A stretch of 64,000 bases of DNA from Burkholderiales bacterium (GTDB lineage: Bacteria > Pseudomonadota > Gammaproteobacteria > Burkholderiales > Burkholderiaceae_C): contig CANFIH010000003.1 of the NCBI GenBank assembly GCA_947446855.1, forward strand, positions 1 to 64,000, in the 5' to 3' direction. Positions 45,825 to 55,469 of the stretch are shown in pieces; the first letter of the stretch is position 1, and every line of letters begins with the position of its first letter. The position numbers and the translations under genes were made by a program. The notes beneath the pieces were generated by a model. That model was not told the origin of the DNA. It did not search any database and was given only the letters and a program-made list of their open reading frames with translations.

Positions 45825-47333
45825 TCAGACGCCTGCGATGGCCAGTTTCCACGGCGTCTTTTCCCAGGCCAATACTTCTTCGCGCAACAGGTGTGCGGAC
45901 TGCGGATAGGCTAAGGCCCAACCCTCGCGGCAGTTCAGTTGCATGCGCGTGGCTCCTGGCTCCAGGGGGAGCAAGTTCACGCCCTGCGTGTCCGGGTCCT
46001 TGCGCGCATGACAGAGAATGACCGCCAGACGCAGGCACATCAACTGACAGACCCATTCCTGGTTGTCCAGTGCCGCGCCGAGCTTGCGCAATTTGCCGCG
46101 GTGGCCCAGCACCAGCAGGCTCAGGTTGTGCAGTTCCGATAACGAGAAGCCCATGGCATCGGCGTTGTCCAGTATGTAGGCACCGTGCTTGTGGTAGTCG
46201 CTGTGCGAGATACGGCTGCCGATTTCGTGCAGTTCGGCTGCCCATTGCAAGGTGCGCCATTCCCGTTGGTGATCGGGGTTCGCGCTGGATGTGGAAGCAC
46301 CGGACAGTTGGCGGTGCAGGGCGCATGCCACCTTGCCAACGCGCTGTCCGTGCACGGTGTCCACACCGAATTTTCTTGCCATGCGGTTGACGCTGTTGAC
46401 CCGCAAGTCACCCGCATACCCGTTGTCGCCCAGCAACTCGCAAATCAGCCCATGGCGCAGTCCACCGCTGGCCATGGCCATGGATTCGATGCGCAGCAAT
46501 TGGAACAGGGCGCGTATCACGCTCAAGCCGCCGCCAATGATGGGCGCGCGGTCTTCGCGCATGCCGGGGATGCGCAGGTTTGCAACCGACTGGGCCGCCA
46601 CCAGGCGCTCCAGCAACCAGTCCAAGCCTTCCTTGGTGATATGCCCGCTGGGCCAACCGGCCGCGACCAGCACATCACCCACGGCGCCCACCGTGCCGGC
46701 TGAGCCGTAAGCACTGTCCCAATGATCCGGGTGGTAGGCATCAAAGGCCTCATCCAGCACCGCCGTGGCGGCGACTTCGGCCATTTCAAACGCCTTGCGG
46801 GTGAACTGGCCATCGGGAAAGTAGCGCTTGGACCAGGCTATGCTGCCGACCCGAAAAGATTCCATGGTGGTGGGCTTGTGGCCTTGGCCCAGGATCAGCT
46901 CGGTCGAGCGTCCGCCAATGTCAATCACCAGACGGCGCTCATCGGACGCCGGCAGCATGTGTGCCACGCCCTGGTAGATCAAGCGCGCTTCCTCCCGGCC
47001 GGATATGACATCAATGGGGAAGCCCAGAATCTGGTCGGCACGCTGCAGGAATTCCGCACGGTTGCGCGCTTCGCGCAGCGTTTGGGTGGCCACGGCCCGC
47101 ACCTCGGATGGCTTGAAGCCGGCCAGGCGCTCGCCAAAGCGGGCCAGGCAGTCCCAGCCGGCCTGCATGGCCGCAGGCGTCAGATTGCGGTCTGCATCCA
47201 GGCCGCCACCCTGGCGCACGGTTTCTTTGATGTATTCGGTGCGCTGGAACTCGCCGTGGTCGATATGGCCTATTTCGAGGCGGAAGCTGTTGGACCCCAG
47301 GTCCACAGCGGCAAGACGATTTTCAGATGACAT
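45825..47333 (-). CDS. ppx: Ppx/GppA exopolyphosphatase
   Basis: LAAVDLGSNSFRLEIGHI; VISGREEARLIYQGVAHMLP...LVIDIGGRSTELILGQG; C-terminal HD region ELHEIGSRISHSDYHKHGAYIL. Confidence 0.95.
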   Translation of the reverse strand: MSSENRLAAVDLGSNSFRLEIGHIDHGEFQRTEYIKETVRQGGGLDADRNLTPAAMQAGWDCLARFGERLAGFKPSEVRAVATQTLREARNRAEFLQRADQILGFPIDVISGREEARLIYQGVAHMLPASDERRLVIDIGGRSTELILGQGHKPTTMESFRVGSIAWSKRYFPDGQFTRKAFEMAEVAATAVLDEAFDAYHPDHWDSAYGSAGTVGAVGDVLVAAGWPSGHITKEGLDWLLERLVAAQSVANLRIPGMREDRAPIIGGGLSVIRALFQLLRIESMAMASGGLRHGLICELLGDNGYAGDLRVNSVNRMARKFGVDTVHGQRVGKVACALHRQLSGASTSSANPDHQREWRTLQWAAELHEIGSRISHSDYHKHGAYILDNADAMGFSLSELHNLSLLVLGHRGKLRKLGAALDNQEWVCQLMCLRLAVILCHARKDPDTQGVNLLPLEPGATRMQLNCREGWALAYPQSAHLLREEVLAWEKTPWKLAIAGV

Positions 47334-47355
47334 GTAGGGGTACCGAGAGAAGGCT

Positions 47356-47544
47356 TTAACTTTTGCCTATGCTTCCCACTGCGTGCTGGATGCTCATGCG
47401 GTCCAGTGCGTCGGTGGGGAAACTGCCGGCCGAATAGGCCTTGAAGCGGCCTTTGCCCAAGGCATTGGGTTGCGATTCAGCGATCAGGCTGCGCGCCGAG
47501 TTGCAGGTGCACAGGAACAGGACGTTATGTATTTTTTTATCCAT
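47356..47544 (-). pseudogene. Internally deleted copy of the ArsC (LMW phosphatase-type) gene at 24249-24749
   Basis: MDKKIHNVLFLCTCNSARSLIAESQPNALGKGRFKAYSAGSFPT joined directly to DALDRMSIQHAVGSIGKS; these match the N- and C-termini of 24249-24749 with about 100 residues missing. Confidence 0.85.
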
Positions 47545-47694
47545 GAGTTACTCCGCGAAAACGACGGACTACTTTATGGCCACAAACCACCCGCTTGCAC
47601 AGGGGCAAGGGGGGTGTAGGCACCAGCAGGCAACTGCTCAGGCTGCCAACGCTGGAGACGCGGCAACACGGGCAGAAGCCGGGACGGCAAAGCT

Positions 47695-48285
47695 TCAGGC
47701 GGACTTGCTCGGGCGTCCGGTCTTCAGGCTGGGTACGGCACGCAAGGCGGCCAGAAAGCTCGCATCGCCCATGGCGGCCAGGGCCTTGATGCCGGCGCGA
47801 ATCAGCTCGGTCTTCTTGATGTGCGTGGCAAGTTTGCCGGCGCGCAGTTTCATCTCATCGAGCACCTGGTATTCGGTCTTGGGCATGGAGATGCTGTCGC
47901 GAACCATCTTGATCTTTTTTTCCTTTGCTGGTTTTGCAGCTGCCTTGGTGGTCGGCTTGGCGGCGGGTTTTGCTGCGGCCTTGTTCGCTGGCTTGGCTGC
48001 GGGTGCTGCGGCAGATTTGGCCGCCGGTTTGACGCTTGGCTTGGTGACCGATTTGGCGAGGGGTTTGGCAACGGACTTGGCAAGTGCCTTGGGTTTGGCC
48101 GCTGCGGCTTTCTTGTCAGCCGCGACAGCCGGCTTCTTGGCAGGTGCAGCGACCTTTTTCGCAACGGGCTTGGCCGCCGGTTTGCGCGCGGCCACAGGAG
48201 CTGCTGGGCTGGCTACAACGGGTGCCGGTGCGGCTGCGGGGGCTGCAGTGCTTGGGGTAGCTGCGGTGGTCATACTGTCTTGCAT
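47695..48285 (-). CDS. Histone H1-like Lys/Ala/Pro-rich protein with C-terminal non-repetitive (RHH-like?) domain
   Basis: KPAAKPVAKKVAAPAKKPA...KPAAKPTTKAAAKPAKEKK repeats then IKMVRDSISMPKTEYQVLDEMKLRAGKLATHIKKTELIRAGIKALAAMGDASF. Confidence 0.82.
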   Translation of the reverse strand: MQDSMTTAATPSTAAPAAAPAPVVASPAAPVAARKPAAKPVAKKVAAPAKKPAVAADKKAAAAKPKALAKSVAKPLAKSVTKPSVKPAAKSAAAPAAKPANKAAAKPAAKPTTKAAAKPAKEKKIKMVRDSISMPKTEYQVLDEMKLRAGKLATHIKKTELIRAGIKALAAMGDASFLAALRAVPSLKTGRPSKSA

Positions 48286-48305
48286 ATTCGAACTCCTTTG
48301 AATGA

Positions 48306-48330
48306 AACGGTCTGTATAGTTTATATCGTT
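48306..48330. promoter_or_regulatory. Operator-like dyad AACGGTCTGTATAGTTTATATCGTT upstream of the histone-like gene
   Basis: AACG...CGTT ends; ~21/26 aligned identity to the dyad at 28193-28217 read on the minus strand. Confidence 0.45.
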
Positions 48331-48360
48331 GTGCAAGTTGAAGGTGGACCAGGGCGCGCG

Positions 48361-50412
48361 TTATTTTTTGGTCATGCGCTTGGCCGGGAACAGATCGGCC
48401 GGCAGCACCACGCCGTTGGCGGCCTGTGCCAGCTTGAAGAACACATCGGTGTTGTCCTGCACGCCGGTAAAGCTCCAGGCGCCCGGGCCGTAGGCCGAGA
48501 GCGGAATGTCGGTGGCTGTGTGCACCGCGCTGTCACCCGGCACCTGGCCGGTGACCAGGAACTTGCCTTCGGTATCGCGGTTGATGGGGCCTGCCGGGTA
48601 GACCGACAGTGGCTCCTTCTTCACGAAGGGCTGCTGGCTGTCCTGCAGCGGGCGCTCGTTGGTGCGCCAATCTTCATGGCGATCGGAGTTGGCGCCGTAG
48701 CCCACCAGGATGCGGAAATCGATGTCCGTGGTCTCGGGGTAGCCGTCGGCAGCTATTTTGTACTTGGGGAAACCGGCCTGCTCGTAAATGCCCACCACCT
48801 TGTCGCGGAGGTTGGCGCTGCCGCCTTCACGCACCAGCTCCTGCAGGCGGGCATCGGTCACGCGCGAGCCGCCGATCAGCGCCGCACCCGAGCACTCGTG
48901 GTCGGCGGTGATGATGACCAGTGTGTCGCCATGCTGCTTTGCAAATTCCTGCGTCAGCTTGATGGCGCGGTCGAACTCGATGGTGTCCAGCAGCCAGCGC
49001 TCGGTGTCCATGTTGTGCGCCTGCTTGTCGATCGATGCGCCTTCCACCATCAACACAAAGCCTTCCTTGTGGTGCTCCAGCACGCCCAGGGCTGTGGCGG
49101 TCATTTCGTCGAGCATGGGCTGATCCGGCAGGCCGTAGTCGTCCACCACGCGCCCGGTCACGCCGCGCGCCTTGTTGCGCCGGCCGTCGATCTTGTCCAG
49201 CGCCACGTTCATGTTGGAGTGGGCAAACAGGCCCAGCAGTTTGTCGGTCTTGGCGGCATTGATGCCGTCCAGCGCGGTCTTGTCGGCGGTATAGCTGAAG
49301 CCTGCCGTCTGGAACTCGGCCAGCAGGTCGCGTTCCTTGTCCATGCTGCCAGCGGCTGCGCCCCAACGCTTGACGATCTCGCTGGTGTGCGCGTCGGTGG
49401 CAGAAAACGCGTAGTCGGTCTTGTCGCCGCGGGCCGAGCCGGGCGTGCTGGCCGGCACAAACCATTTGCGTCCGCCGCCCATCAGCACCGAGAGGCCGGT
49501 GAGTTTGCGGTCATCCAGAAACTGGTCGACGATGCCGGTGCCGGCACCGCGGCTGCTGGTGTGCACCGCGTTGCCTGCCGGAGTGGCGTCAAACACATCG
49601 GCGGTGGTCACCAGGCCCAGGGCCTTGCCCTGGGTGCGGTGCAGGTATTCGCTCAGGTATTCGATGCGCGGGTTGTCAAAGGGCTCGACGGTGTCGTCGG
49701 GGAACACGCCTTCTTCATTGTTGTTGTTCTTGTTGCCCGATACATAGCTGGTCATGCCGGGGGCCGAGTCGGTCACCACCGAATTGAGCGACGAGGTCTT
49801 GACCATGCCGGTGACCGGGAAGGTATCCATGGCCAGCGGTGTGATGGTCTTGCCCTGGGCATAGCCGCCGGCCACGATGCGCGCGCCGGTGCGCTGGGCC
49901 GCGCCCATGCCGTCGCCCAGCATGATGATGATGTTCTTCACCTTCTGGCCGCCGGCCAGCAGGGGCACCACTTCAAAGTTGCCGGTGGCCGTCACGGTCT
50001 GGCCGTCGCTTTGCGTGGCAGTCACGCTCATGGTGTGGATGCCGGGCTTGGCTGCGCTGACCGCACGCACGGTGGCAATCGTGGCGTTGGTGGGAACGGC
50101 GGCCAGGCAACCGGCAGCGCATGAGCGCAGGGCCACGGTGGCGTCCACGCTCTTGCCGTCGATGGCAAAGCTGGCTGCGGTGATGGTCTTGGCTGCCTCG
50201 TCCGGGCGCAGGGTGGCCTGCAGGTCAAAACGCTGACCCGGCAGAAAGCGCGCAATCACCGGTGCGGCGTTGCCGCTGGCAAACAGTTCGCTGGGCGGTG
50301 TCAGGCGGCTCACCGTGGGTGCGGCTTGCGCGCCCACGCCTGCCAGGCCCAGCAGCGTGGCTGTTGCGAGCATGGAAAGCCGGTGGCTTTGCAGAGAGGA
50401 GGTGTGTTTCAT
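48361..50412 (-). CDS. phoA: Alkaline phosphatase (PhoA family)
   Basis: VKNIIIMLGDGMGAAQRTGARIVAGG; VTDSAPGMTSYVSGNK; VIITADHECSGAAL. Confidence 0.93.
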   Translation of the reverse strand: MKHTSSLQSHRLSMLATATLLGLAGVGAQAAPTVSRLTPPSELFASGNAAPVIARFLPGQRFDLQATLRPDEAAKTITAASFAIDGKSVDATVALRSCAAGCLAAVPTNATIATVRAVSAAKPGIHTMSVTATQSDGQTVTATGNFEVVPLLAGGQKVKNIIIMLGDGMGAAQRTGARIVAGGYAQGKTITPLAMDTFPVTGMVKTSSLNSVVTDSAPGMTSYVSGNKNNNNEEGVFPDDTVEPFDNPRIEYLSEYLHRTQGKALGLVTTADVFDATPAGNAVHTSSRGAGTGIVDQFLDDRKLTGLSVLMGGGRKWFVPASTPGSARGDKTDYAFSATDAHTSEIVKRWGAAAGSMDKERDLLAEFQTAGFSYTADKTALDGINAAKTDKLLGLFAHSNMNVALDKIDGRRNKARGVTGRVVDDYGLPDQPMLDEMTATALGVLEHHKEGFVLMVEGASIDKQAHNMDTERWLLDTIEFDRAIKLTQEFAKQHGDTLVIITADHECSGAALIGGSRVTDARLQELVREGGSANLRDKVVGIYEQAGFPKYKIAADGYPETTDIDFRILVGYGANSDRHEDWRTNERPLQDSQQPFVKKEPLSVYPAGPINRDTEGKFLVTGQVPGDSAVHTATDIPLSAYGPGAWSFTGVQDNTDVFFKLAQAANGVVLPADLFPAKRMTKK

Positions 50413-50436
50413 GGTGTGTCCAGGTTGGAAAACAAA

Positions 50437-51012
50437 TCAGTGATCGTGTTGCAGGGTCTGCAGGTAATGGGCCAGCTCCACCGCGTTCATGCCACGGGTG
50501 GCCTTGCTGTCAAGCTGCAGGCGCACCCAGGAGACGCGGCCGTCGCTTTCTTCCAGTCGGCCCACATTGAGCACGCCGCTGAGCTCCAGCAGGCCGCGCT
50601 GGTAGGGAATGGCGAAGTCCTGTTGTGCCGGGTCCAGATAGACCATGGCCCAGGCGGCTGGCAGGTCGTCGGCATCGCCATCGGCCTGCTCGCTCATGTG
50701 CACCGGGCGCGGCGTGAACAGGAAGCGGCCCTGCGCGGCGCGCTCCTGCTGCACCATGTAGCCCCTCAGGCGCACGCGCTGGCCATTGGCCGCCAGCAGC
50801 GCAGGCGTCATCTCCGCGCCCCGGCTGCCCATGGGCCGTTTGAAGAAGTCGGCGAAGGGCAGCAGTGGTTCGTTCGGCGTTGCTGGCGCTATAGAAGACT
50901 CAGGCACATGGGACTGCTGTGCCAGCGCGGGCCAGGCCAGTGCCCCGCACAGTGCGGCGCACAGCCAGAGGGTGTGCGGCCGCAAGGGCGACACCGGTTT
51001 AGGTTGTTTCAT
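50437..51012 (-). CDS. Exported protein of unknown function (DUF3299-like)
   Basis: Signal peptide; GQRVRLRGYMVQQERAAQGRFLFTPRPVHMSEQADGDADDLPAAWAMVYL; between plsC-like and phoA. Confidence 0.6.
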   Translation of the reverse strand: MKQPKPVSPLRPHTLWLCAALCGALAWPALAQQSHVPESSIAPATPNEPLLPFADFFKRPMGSRGAEMTPALLAANGQRVRLRGYMVQQERAAQGRFLFTPRPVHMSEQADGDADDLPAAWAMVYLDPAQQDFAIPYQRGLLELSGVLNVGRLEESDGRVSWVRLQLDSKATRGMNAVELAHYLQTLQHDH

Positions 51013-51772
51013 GGGTGGGTGTGAAGAGGTGGCTGCGAATGCGCGCGTGCGCCTGCAGGGCCAGGGATTTGCGTGTATGGCCCTGCACGGGAATGCAGTC
51101 GCCGATATGCACGCGGGCCTCGATGGTGGAGCTGGACATGACGTCCCGGAGGGATGCCATCAGTGTCATGTCGTCAATGAAGTGGGCGGCTGCCGCGGCT
51201 TTGCCGGTGGCCCTGTCGTGGTATTGCAGGCTGAGCAATTGCACCGGTGCCTGCGCCCGGATGGCGCTCTCGAAAATATTGGCGTGAAAGTCGCCCAGCG
51301 CCTGGCCGTTGCTGCTGGTGCCCTCGGGGAACACCACCACGGCATAGCCCTGCGCAATCGCCTTTGCGGTGTCCTCCACCATGGAGCGCGCCGAGCGCGG
51401 GGACGATCGGTCCACAAAAATGGTGGCGCAGGCCTGGGCCAGGTAGCCCACCACGGGCCATTGCCGTACTTCTTGTTTGGCCACGAAGCTGCCGGGCATG
51501 AGCGACTGCAGCACCAGGATATCCAGCCACGACAGGTGGTTGGACACCACCAGCCCGGCAAAGCCGGTTGGCGGCAACTGGTTGCTGCGGACTTCGATTT
51601 CCAGAATAGCCAGCAGTTGGCTGGCCCAGCGCTGGATCGCCTGCAGCCTTTGCGCCTGCTCCCATCGGGGAAAACGCAGCGCGACGATCCAGGCGCCGTG
51701 GCCGAACTGCAGGGCAATGCCCAGCAGCTTGACCGGCCGGCTGCGGCGCAGGCTGACCGGTAGCGTGGGCAT
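50999..51772 (-). CDS. 1-acyl-glycerol-3-phosphate / lyso-ornithine-lipid acyltransferase (PlsC/OlsA-like)
   Basis: LVVSNHLSWLDILVLQSLMPGSFVAKQEVRQWPVVGYLAQACATIFVDRSSPRSARSMVEDTAKAIAQGYAVVVFPEGTSSNG. Confidence 0.88.
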   Translation of the reverse strand: MPTLPVSLRRSRPVKLLGIALQFGHGAWIVALRFPRWEQAQRLQAIQRWASQLLAILEIEVRSNQLPPTGFAGLVVSNHLSWLDILVLQSLMPGSFVAKQEVRQWPVVGYLAQACATIFVDRSSPRSARSMVEDTAKAIAQGYAVVVFPEGTSSNGQALGDFHANIFESAIRAQAPVQLLSLQYHDRATGKAAAAAHFIDDMTLMASLRDVMSSSTIEARVHIGDCIPVQGHTRKSLALQAHARIRSHLFTPTHETT

Positions 51773-51797
51773 GGCCGAGGCGCGCAGCGTGGGGTGC

Positions 51798-52307
51798 TTA
51801 CTTCTTGGCCGGCGGAATCAGCACGGTGTCGATGATATGCACCACGCCGTTGCTGGCCACGATGTCGGCGGTGGTGACAGCGCCGCTTTCGACGGTCACA
51901 AAATCGCCGGCCTTGGAGAGTTCCAGATGGGCGCCATTCAGGCTGGTGACCTTGGAGTTTTTGATGTCTGCGGCCATGGATTTGCCGGCCACCACGTGGT
52001 AGGTCAGCACATCCTTGAGCTTCTCGGGGTGCTTGGCCAGGTCTTCCATGGTCTTGGCGGGTACGGCCTTGAAGGCTTCGTTGCTGGGAGCGAATACGGT
52101 GTAGGGGCCGGCGGCCTTGAGGGTGTCGTTCAGGCCGGCGGCTGTGATCAGGCCGCTCAGGGTGCTGAGTGCGGGTGTCTTGGCAATGGTGTCGACGACG
52201 CTGACTGGGGTGGCAACGGTGGCACAGCCGGAGATCAGGGCGGCGAGGGACAGCGTGGCGCCGGCAAGCAGGCTGCGGCGGGACAGGGCGGAAATGGTGT
52301 TCGACAT
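51798..52307 (-). CDS. Fasciclin domain lipoprotein
   Basis: ISGCATVATPVSVVDTIAKTPALSTLSGLITAAGLNDTLKAAGPYTVFAPSNEAFKAVP...LTYHVVAGKSMAADI...GVVHIIDTVLIPP. Confidence 0.93.
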   Translation of the reverse strand: MSNTISALSRRSLLAGATLSLAALISGCATVATPVSVVDTIAKTPALSTLSGLITAAGLNDTLKAAGPYTVFAPSNEAFKAVPAKTMEDLAKHPEKLKDVLTYHVVAGKSMAADIKNSKVTSLNGAHLELSKAGDFVTVESGAVTTADIVASNGVVHIIDTVLIPPAKK

Positions 52308-52350
52308 CGGGGAGGGCTCCGGTTAAAAGCCCAGAGCGTAGAAAGCTTGT

Positions 52351-52368
52351 GTGACAAAGATGTGTCAG
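52351..52368 (-). promoter_or_regulatory. Possible Pho box for the fasciclin-plsC-DUF3299-phoA gene run
   Basis: Minus strand CTGACACATCTTTGTCAC, 14/18 to consensus; 44 bp upstream of ATG 52307. Confidence 0.5.
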
Positions 52369-52427
52369 TTGGCGGGTATTTGCATGACAAGGCCAAAATG
52401 CCTGCACGAAGCTGCTAAGGTGACCCT

Positions 52428-52445
52428 GTGTCATATGTTTGTCAC
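52428..52445 (+). promoter_or_regulatory. Pho box upstream of pstS
   Basis: GTGTCATATGTTTGTCAC, 15/18 to CTGTCATAWAWCTGTCAY; 51 bp before ATG 52497. Confidence 0.72.
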
Positions 52446-52496
52446 AAAAAGTTCTTAGAGTTCAGGGGTTACTTAAAACCCACCGAGGCTTATTCC

Positions 52497-53540
52497 ATGA
52501 AAACGTCGTTCAGTTTTTCCCTGCTGGCCCTTGCCGCCGCTGCCACATTCAGCTTCACGGGTGCGGTCAGCGCCCAGGAAATTACCGGTGCCGGTGCCAG
52601 CTTCCCCGCACCCATCTACGCCAAGTGGGCGTCCGACTACAACAAGGCCACCGGCGTGAAGGTGAACTACCAGTCCATCGGCTCCGGTGGCGGCATCAAG
52701 CAGATCGATTCCAAGACGGTGGACTTTGGCGCCTCCGACATGCCCCAGACCGATGAAGTCCTGAAGTCCAAGGGCCAGGTGCAGTTCCCCACCGTGATTG
52801 GCGGCGTGGTGCCGGTGATCAACGTCAAGGGCATTGAGCCCGGCCAGCTGAAGTTGAACGGCCAGGTGCTGGGCGACATCTTTCTGGGCAAGATTGCCAA
52901 GTGGAACGACCCCGCCATCAAGGCCCTGAACCCCACTGTGACCCTGCCGGATACCGCCATTGCACCGGTGCGCCGTGCCGATGGCTCTGGTACCACCTTC
53001 ATCTTCACCAACTACCTGAGCAAGGTGAACGCTGAGTGGAAGAGCAAAGTGGGCGAGGGCACGGCCGTCAACTGGCCGGTGGGCGCCGGTGGCAAGGGCA
53101 ACGAAGGCGTGTCCGCCTTTGTGAATCGCCTGCCCAATTCGATCGGCTACGTGGAATATTCCTACGTCAAGCAAAACAAGATGAACTACGCGGTGATGCA
53201 AAACGCCGCCGGTGTGTTCGTCAAGCCGGAAGACGACGCCTTCAAGGCCGCAGCTGCCGGTGCCGACTGGAACAAGTCCTTCTATCAAATTTTGACCAAC
53301 CAGAACGGCAAGGAAGCCTGGCCCATCAGCGGCGCTACCTTCATCCTGATGCACGCCAAGCAGGACAAGCCCGCCAACGGTACCGATGTGCTGAAGTTTT
53401 TCAACTGGGCCTATGCCAACGGCGCCAAGACTGCGGCGGACCTGGACTACGTGCCGCTGCCCGCATCCGTGGTGGCTTTGATCCAGAAGTCCTGGGGTGA
53501 GATCAAGGACACCGGCGGCAAGGCGATTGCATTCAAGTGA
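52497..53540 (+). CDS. pstS: Phosphate ABC transporter substrate-binding protein
   Basis: [72 protein letters not shown]. Confidence 0.97.
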   Translation: MKTSFSFSLLALAAAATFSFTGAVSAQEITGAGASFPAPIYAKWASDYNKATGVKVNYQSIGSGGGIKQIDSKTVDFGASDMPQTDEVLKSKGQVQFPTVIGGVVPVINVKGIEPGQLKLNGQVLGDIFLGKIAKWNDPAIKALNPTVTLPDTAIAPVRRADGSGTTFIFTNYLSKVNAEWKSKVGEGTAVNWPVGAGGKGNEGVSAFVNRLPNSIGYVEYSYVKQNKMNYAVMQNAAGVFVKPEDDAFKAAAAGADWNKSFYQILTNQNGKEAWPISGATFILMHAKQDKPANGTDVLKFFNWAYANGAKTAADLDYVPLPASVVALIQKSWGEIKDTGGKAIAFK

Positions 53541-53552
53541 TTGAGTAAACAA

Positions 53553-53593
53553 GGGTATCCCCATGTCATCGACGCTCGTACATGGGGATACCC
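53553..53593. promoter_or_regulatory. Intercistronic hairpin between pstS and pstC
   Basis: GGGTATCCCCATGT (53553-53566) / ACATGGGGATACCC (53580-53593): perfect 14-bp arms, 13-nt loop. Confidence 0.87.
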
Positions 53594-53622
53594 CAGAGAC
53601 ACAGACAGCAAAGGCACGCGCC

Positions 53623-54585
53623 ATGAATCAAACTCCCGCACCCAAGGCCCGTTCGGGGCCCCTGGCCGACCGACTCTTTGGGCTTGCCGCCAAAGGTGCC
53701 GCCATCTTTACGCTGGGCCTGCTGCTGGCGATATTGACCTCGCTGACCATCAGCGCCTGGCCGGCCATTGCCAAATACGGTCTGGGCTTTTTGGCCAGTT
53801 CCGCCTGGGACCCGGTGCAGGAGGAGTTCGGCGGTCTGGTGATGATTTACGGCACGCTGGCCACCTCCATCATTGCCCTGCTGATCGCCGTGCCGGTGAG
53901 CTTTGGTATCGCGCTGTTTCTGACCGAGCTGTCACCCGCCTGGCTCAAGCGCCCGCTGGGCACGGCCATTGAATTGCTGGCAGCCATTCCCTCCATCGTC
54001 TACGGCATGTGGGGCCTGCTGGTGTTCGGCCCGGTGTTGGCCGAATATGTGCAGCAACCCCTGCAAGCCGCCTTTACCGGCGTGCCCTATCTGGGTGCCT
54101 TTGTCTCCGGCCCGCCGGTGGGCATCGGCATTTTGTCGGCCGGCATCATCCTGGCCATCATGATCATCCCGTTCATCTCGGCGGTGATGCGCGATGTGTT
54201 TGAAGTCACGCCCCCGATGTTGAAAGAGTCCGCCTACGGACTGGGTGCCACCACCTGGGAAGTGGTCTACAAGATCGTGTTGCCATTCACCAAGACCGGC
54301 GTCATCGGCGGCATCATGCTGGGCCTGGGACGCGCCATTGGCGAGACCATGGCCGTGACCTTTGTGATCGGCAACTTCAACCAGCTCGACTCCTTGAGCC
54401 TGTTCCAGGCCGCCAACAGCATCACCTCGGCCCTGGCCAATGAGTTTGCCGAAGCCGGTGAGGGCCTGCACCAGGCAGCCCTCATGTACCTGGGTCTGGT
54501 GCTGTTCTTTATTACCTTCGTCATCCTGTCCCTGTCCAAGCTGCTGCTGGCGCAACTGCGCAAGGGTGAGGGCGCCAAATCATGA
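53623..54585 (+). CDS. pstC: Phosphate ABC transporter permease PstC
   Basis: Permease signature; [50 protein letters not shown]. Confidence 0.96.
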   Translation: MNQTPAPKARSGPLADRLFGLAAKGAAIFTLGLLLAILTSLTISAWPAIAKYGLGFLASSAWDPVQEEFGGLVMIYGTLATSIIALLIAVPVSFGIALFLTELSPAWLKRPLGTAIELLAAIPSIVYGMWGLLVFGPVLAEYVQQPLQAAFTGVPYLGAFVSGPPVGIGILSAGIILAIMIIPFISAVMRDVFEVTPPMLKESAYGLGATTWEVVYKIVLPFTKTGVIGGIMLGLGRAIGETMAVTFVIGNFNQLDSLSLFQAANSITSALANEFAEAGEGLHQAALMYLGLVLFFITFVILSLSKLLLAQLRKGEGAKS

Positions 54586-55445
54586 TTACCCCTGAACTGC
54601 AAGCCTCGCGCGCGGCCATGTTTGCCAAGCGCAACCGCATCAACACCCTGGCCACCAGCCTGGCCCTGGCCGCCATGGCCTTCGGCCTGTTCTGGCTGGC
54701 CTGGATTCTGTTTGAAACCGTACGCCAGGGCTTTGCCGGCCTGACCATTGCCACGCTCACGCAAATGACGCCCGGCCCGAATGAAGACGGCGGCCTGGCC
54801 AATGCGATTTACGGCTCCATCCTGATGGTGCTGCTGGCCACGTTTGTCGGTACCCCCATCGGTGTGATGGCCGGCATTTACCTGGCCGAGTTCGAGCCCA
54901 AGGGTTGGCTGGCCAGCGTCACCCGCTTTGTCAACGACATCCTGCTCTCAGCCCCGTCCATCGTGATCGGCCTGTTTGTCTATGCCGTGGTGGTGCACCC
55001 GCTGCACAGCTTCTCGGCGATTGCCGGTGTGGTGGCGCTGGCGCTGATCGTGATTCCGGTGGTCATTCGCACCACCGAGAACATGCTGCAACTCGTGCCC
55101 CCCGGCCTGCGCGAAGCCGCCTATGCCCTGGGCGCGCCCAAGTGGAAGGTGATTCTGAGCATCACCCTGAAGGCCGCACGCACCGGTGTCATCACCGGCA
55201 TCCTGCTGGCTGTGGCCCGTATCTCGGGCGAGACCGCACCGCTGCTGTTTACCGCACTCAGCAACCAGTTCTGGACGTCCAGCCTGAACCAACCCATGGC
55301 CAGCCTGCCGGTCACCATCTTCAAGTTCGCCATGAGCCCGTATGAAAACTGGCAAAAGCTGGCCTGGGCCGGCGTCTTCCTGATCACGCTGGCGGTGCTG
55401 GCACTCAACGTCGCAGCCCGGGTGTTGACCCGCGCCAAACACTAA
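54582..55445 (+). CDS. pstA: Phosphate ABC transporter permease PstA
   Basis: [55 protein letters not shown]. Confidence 0.96.
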   Translation: MITPELQASRAAMFAKRNRINTLATSLALAAMAFGLFWLAWILFETVRQGFAGLTIATLTQMTPGPNEDGGLANAIYGSILMVLLATFVGTPIGVMAGIYLAEFEPKGWLASVTRFVNDILLSAPSIVIGLFVYAVVVHPLHSFSAIAGVVALALIVIPVVIRTTENMLQLVPPGLREAAYALGAPKWKVILSITLKAARTGVITGILLAVARISGETAPLLFTALSNQFWTSSLNQPMASLPVTIFKFAMSPYENWQKLAWAGVFLITLAVLALNVAARVLTRAKH

Positions 55446-55469
55446 GCTTTTTAAAGAATAGAAATCGCC

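Noticed and set aside
47821-50124. 767-aa plus-strand ORF
   Set aside because: Antisense to phoA and the histone-like gene; no recognisable domains.
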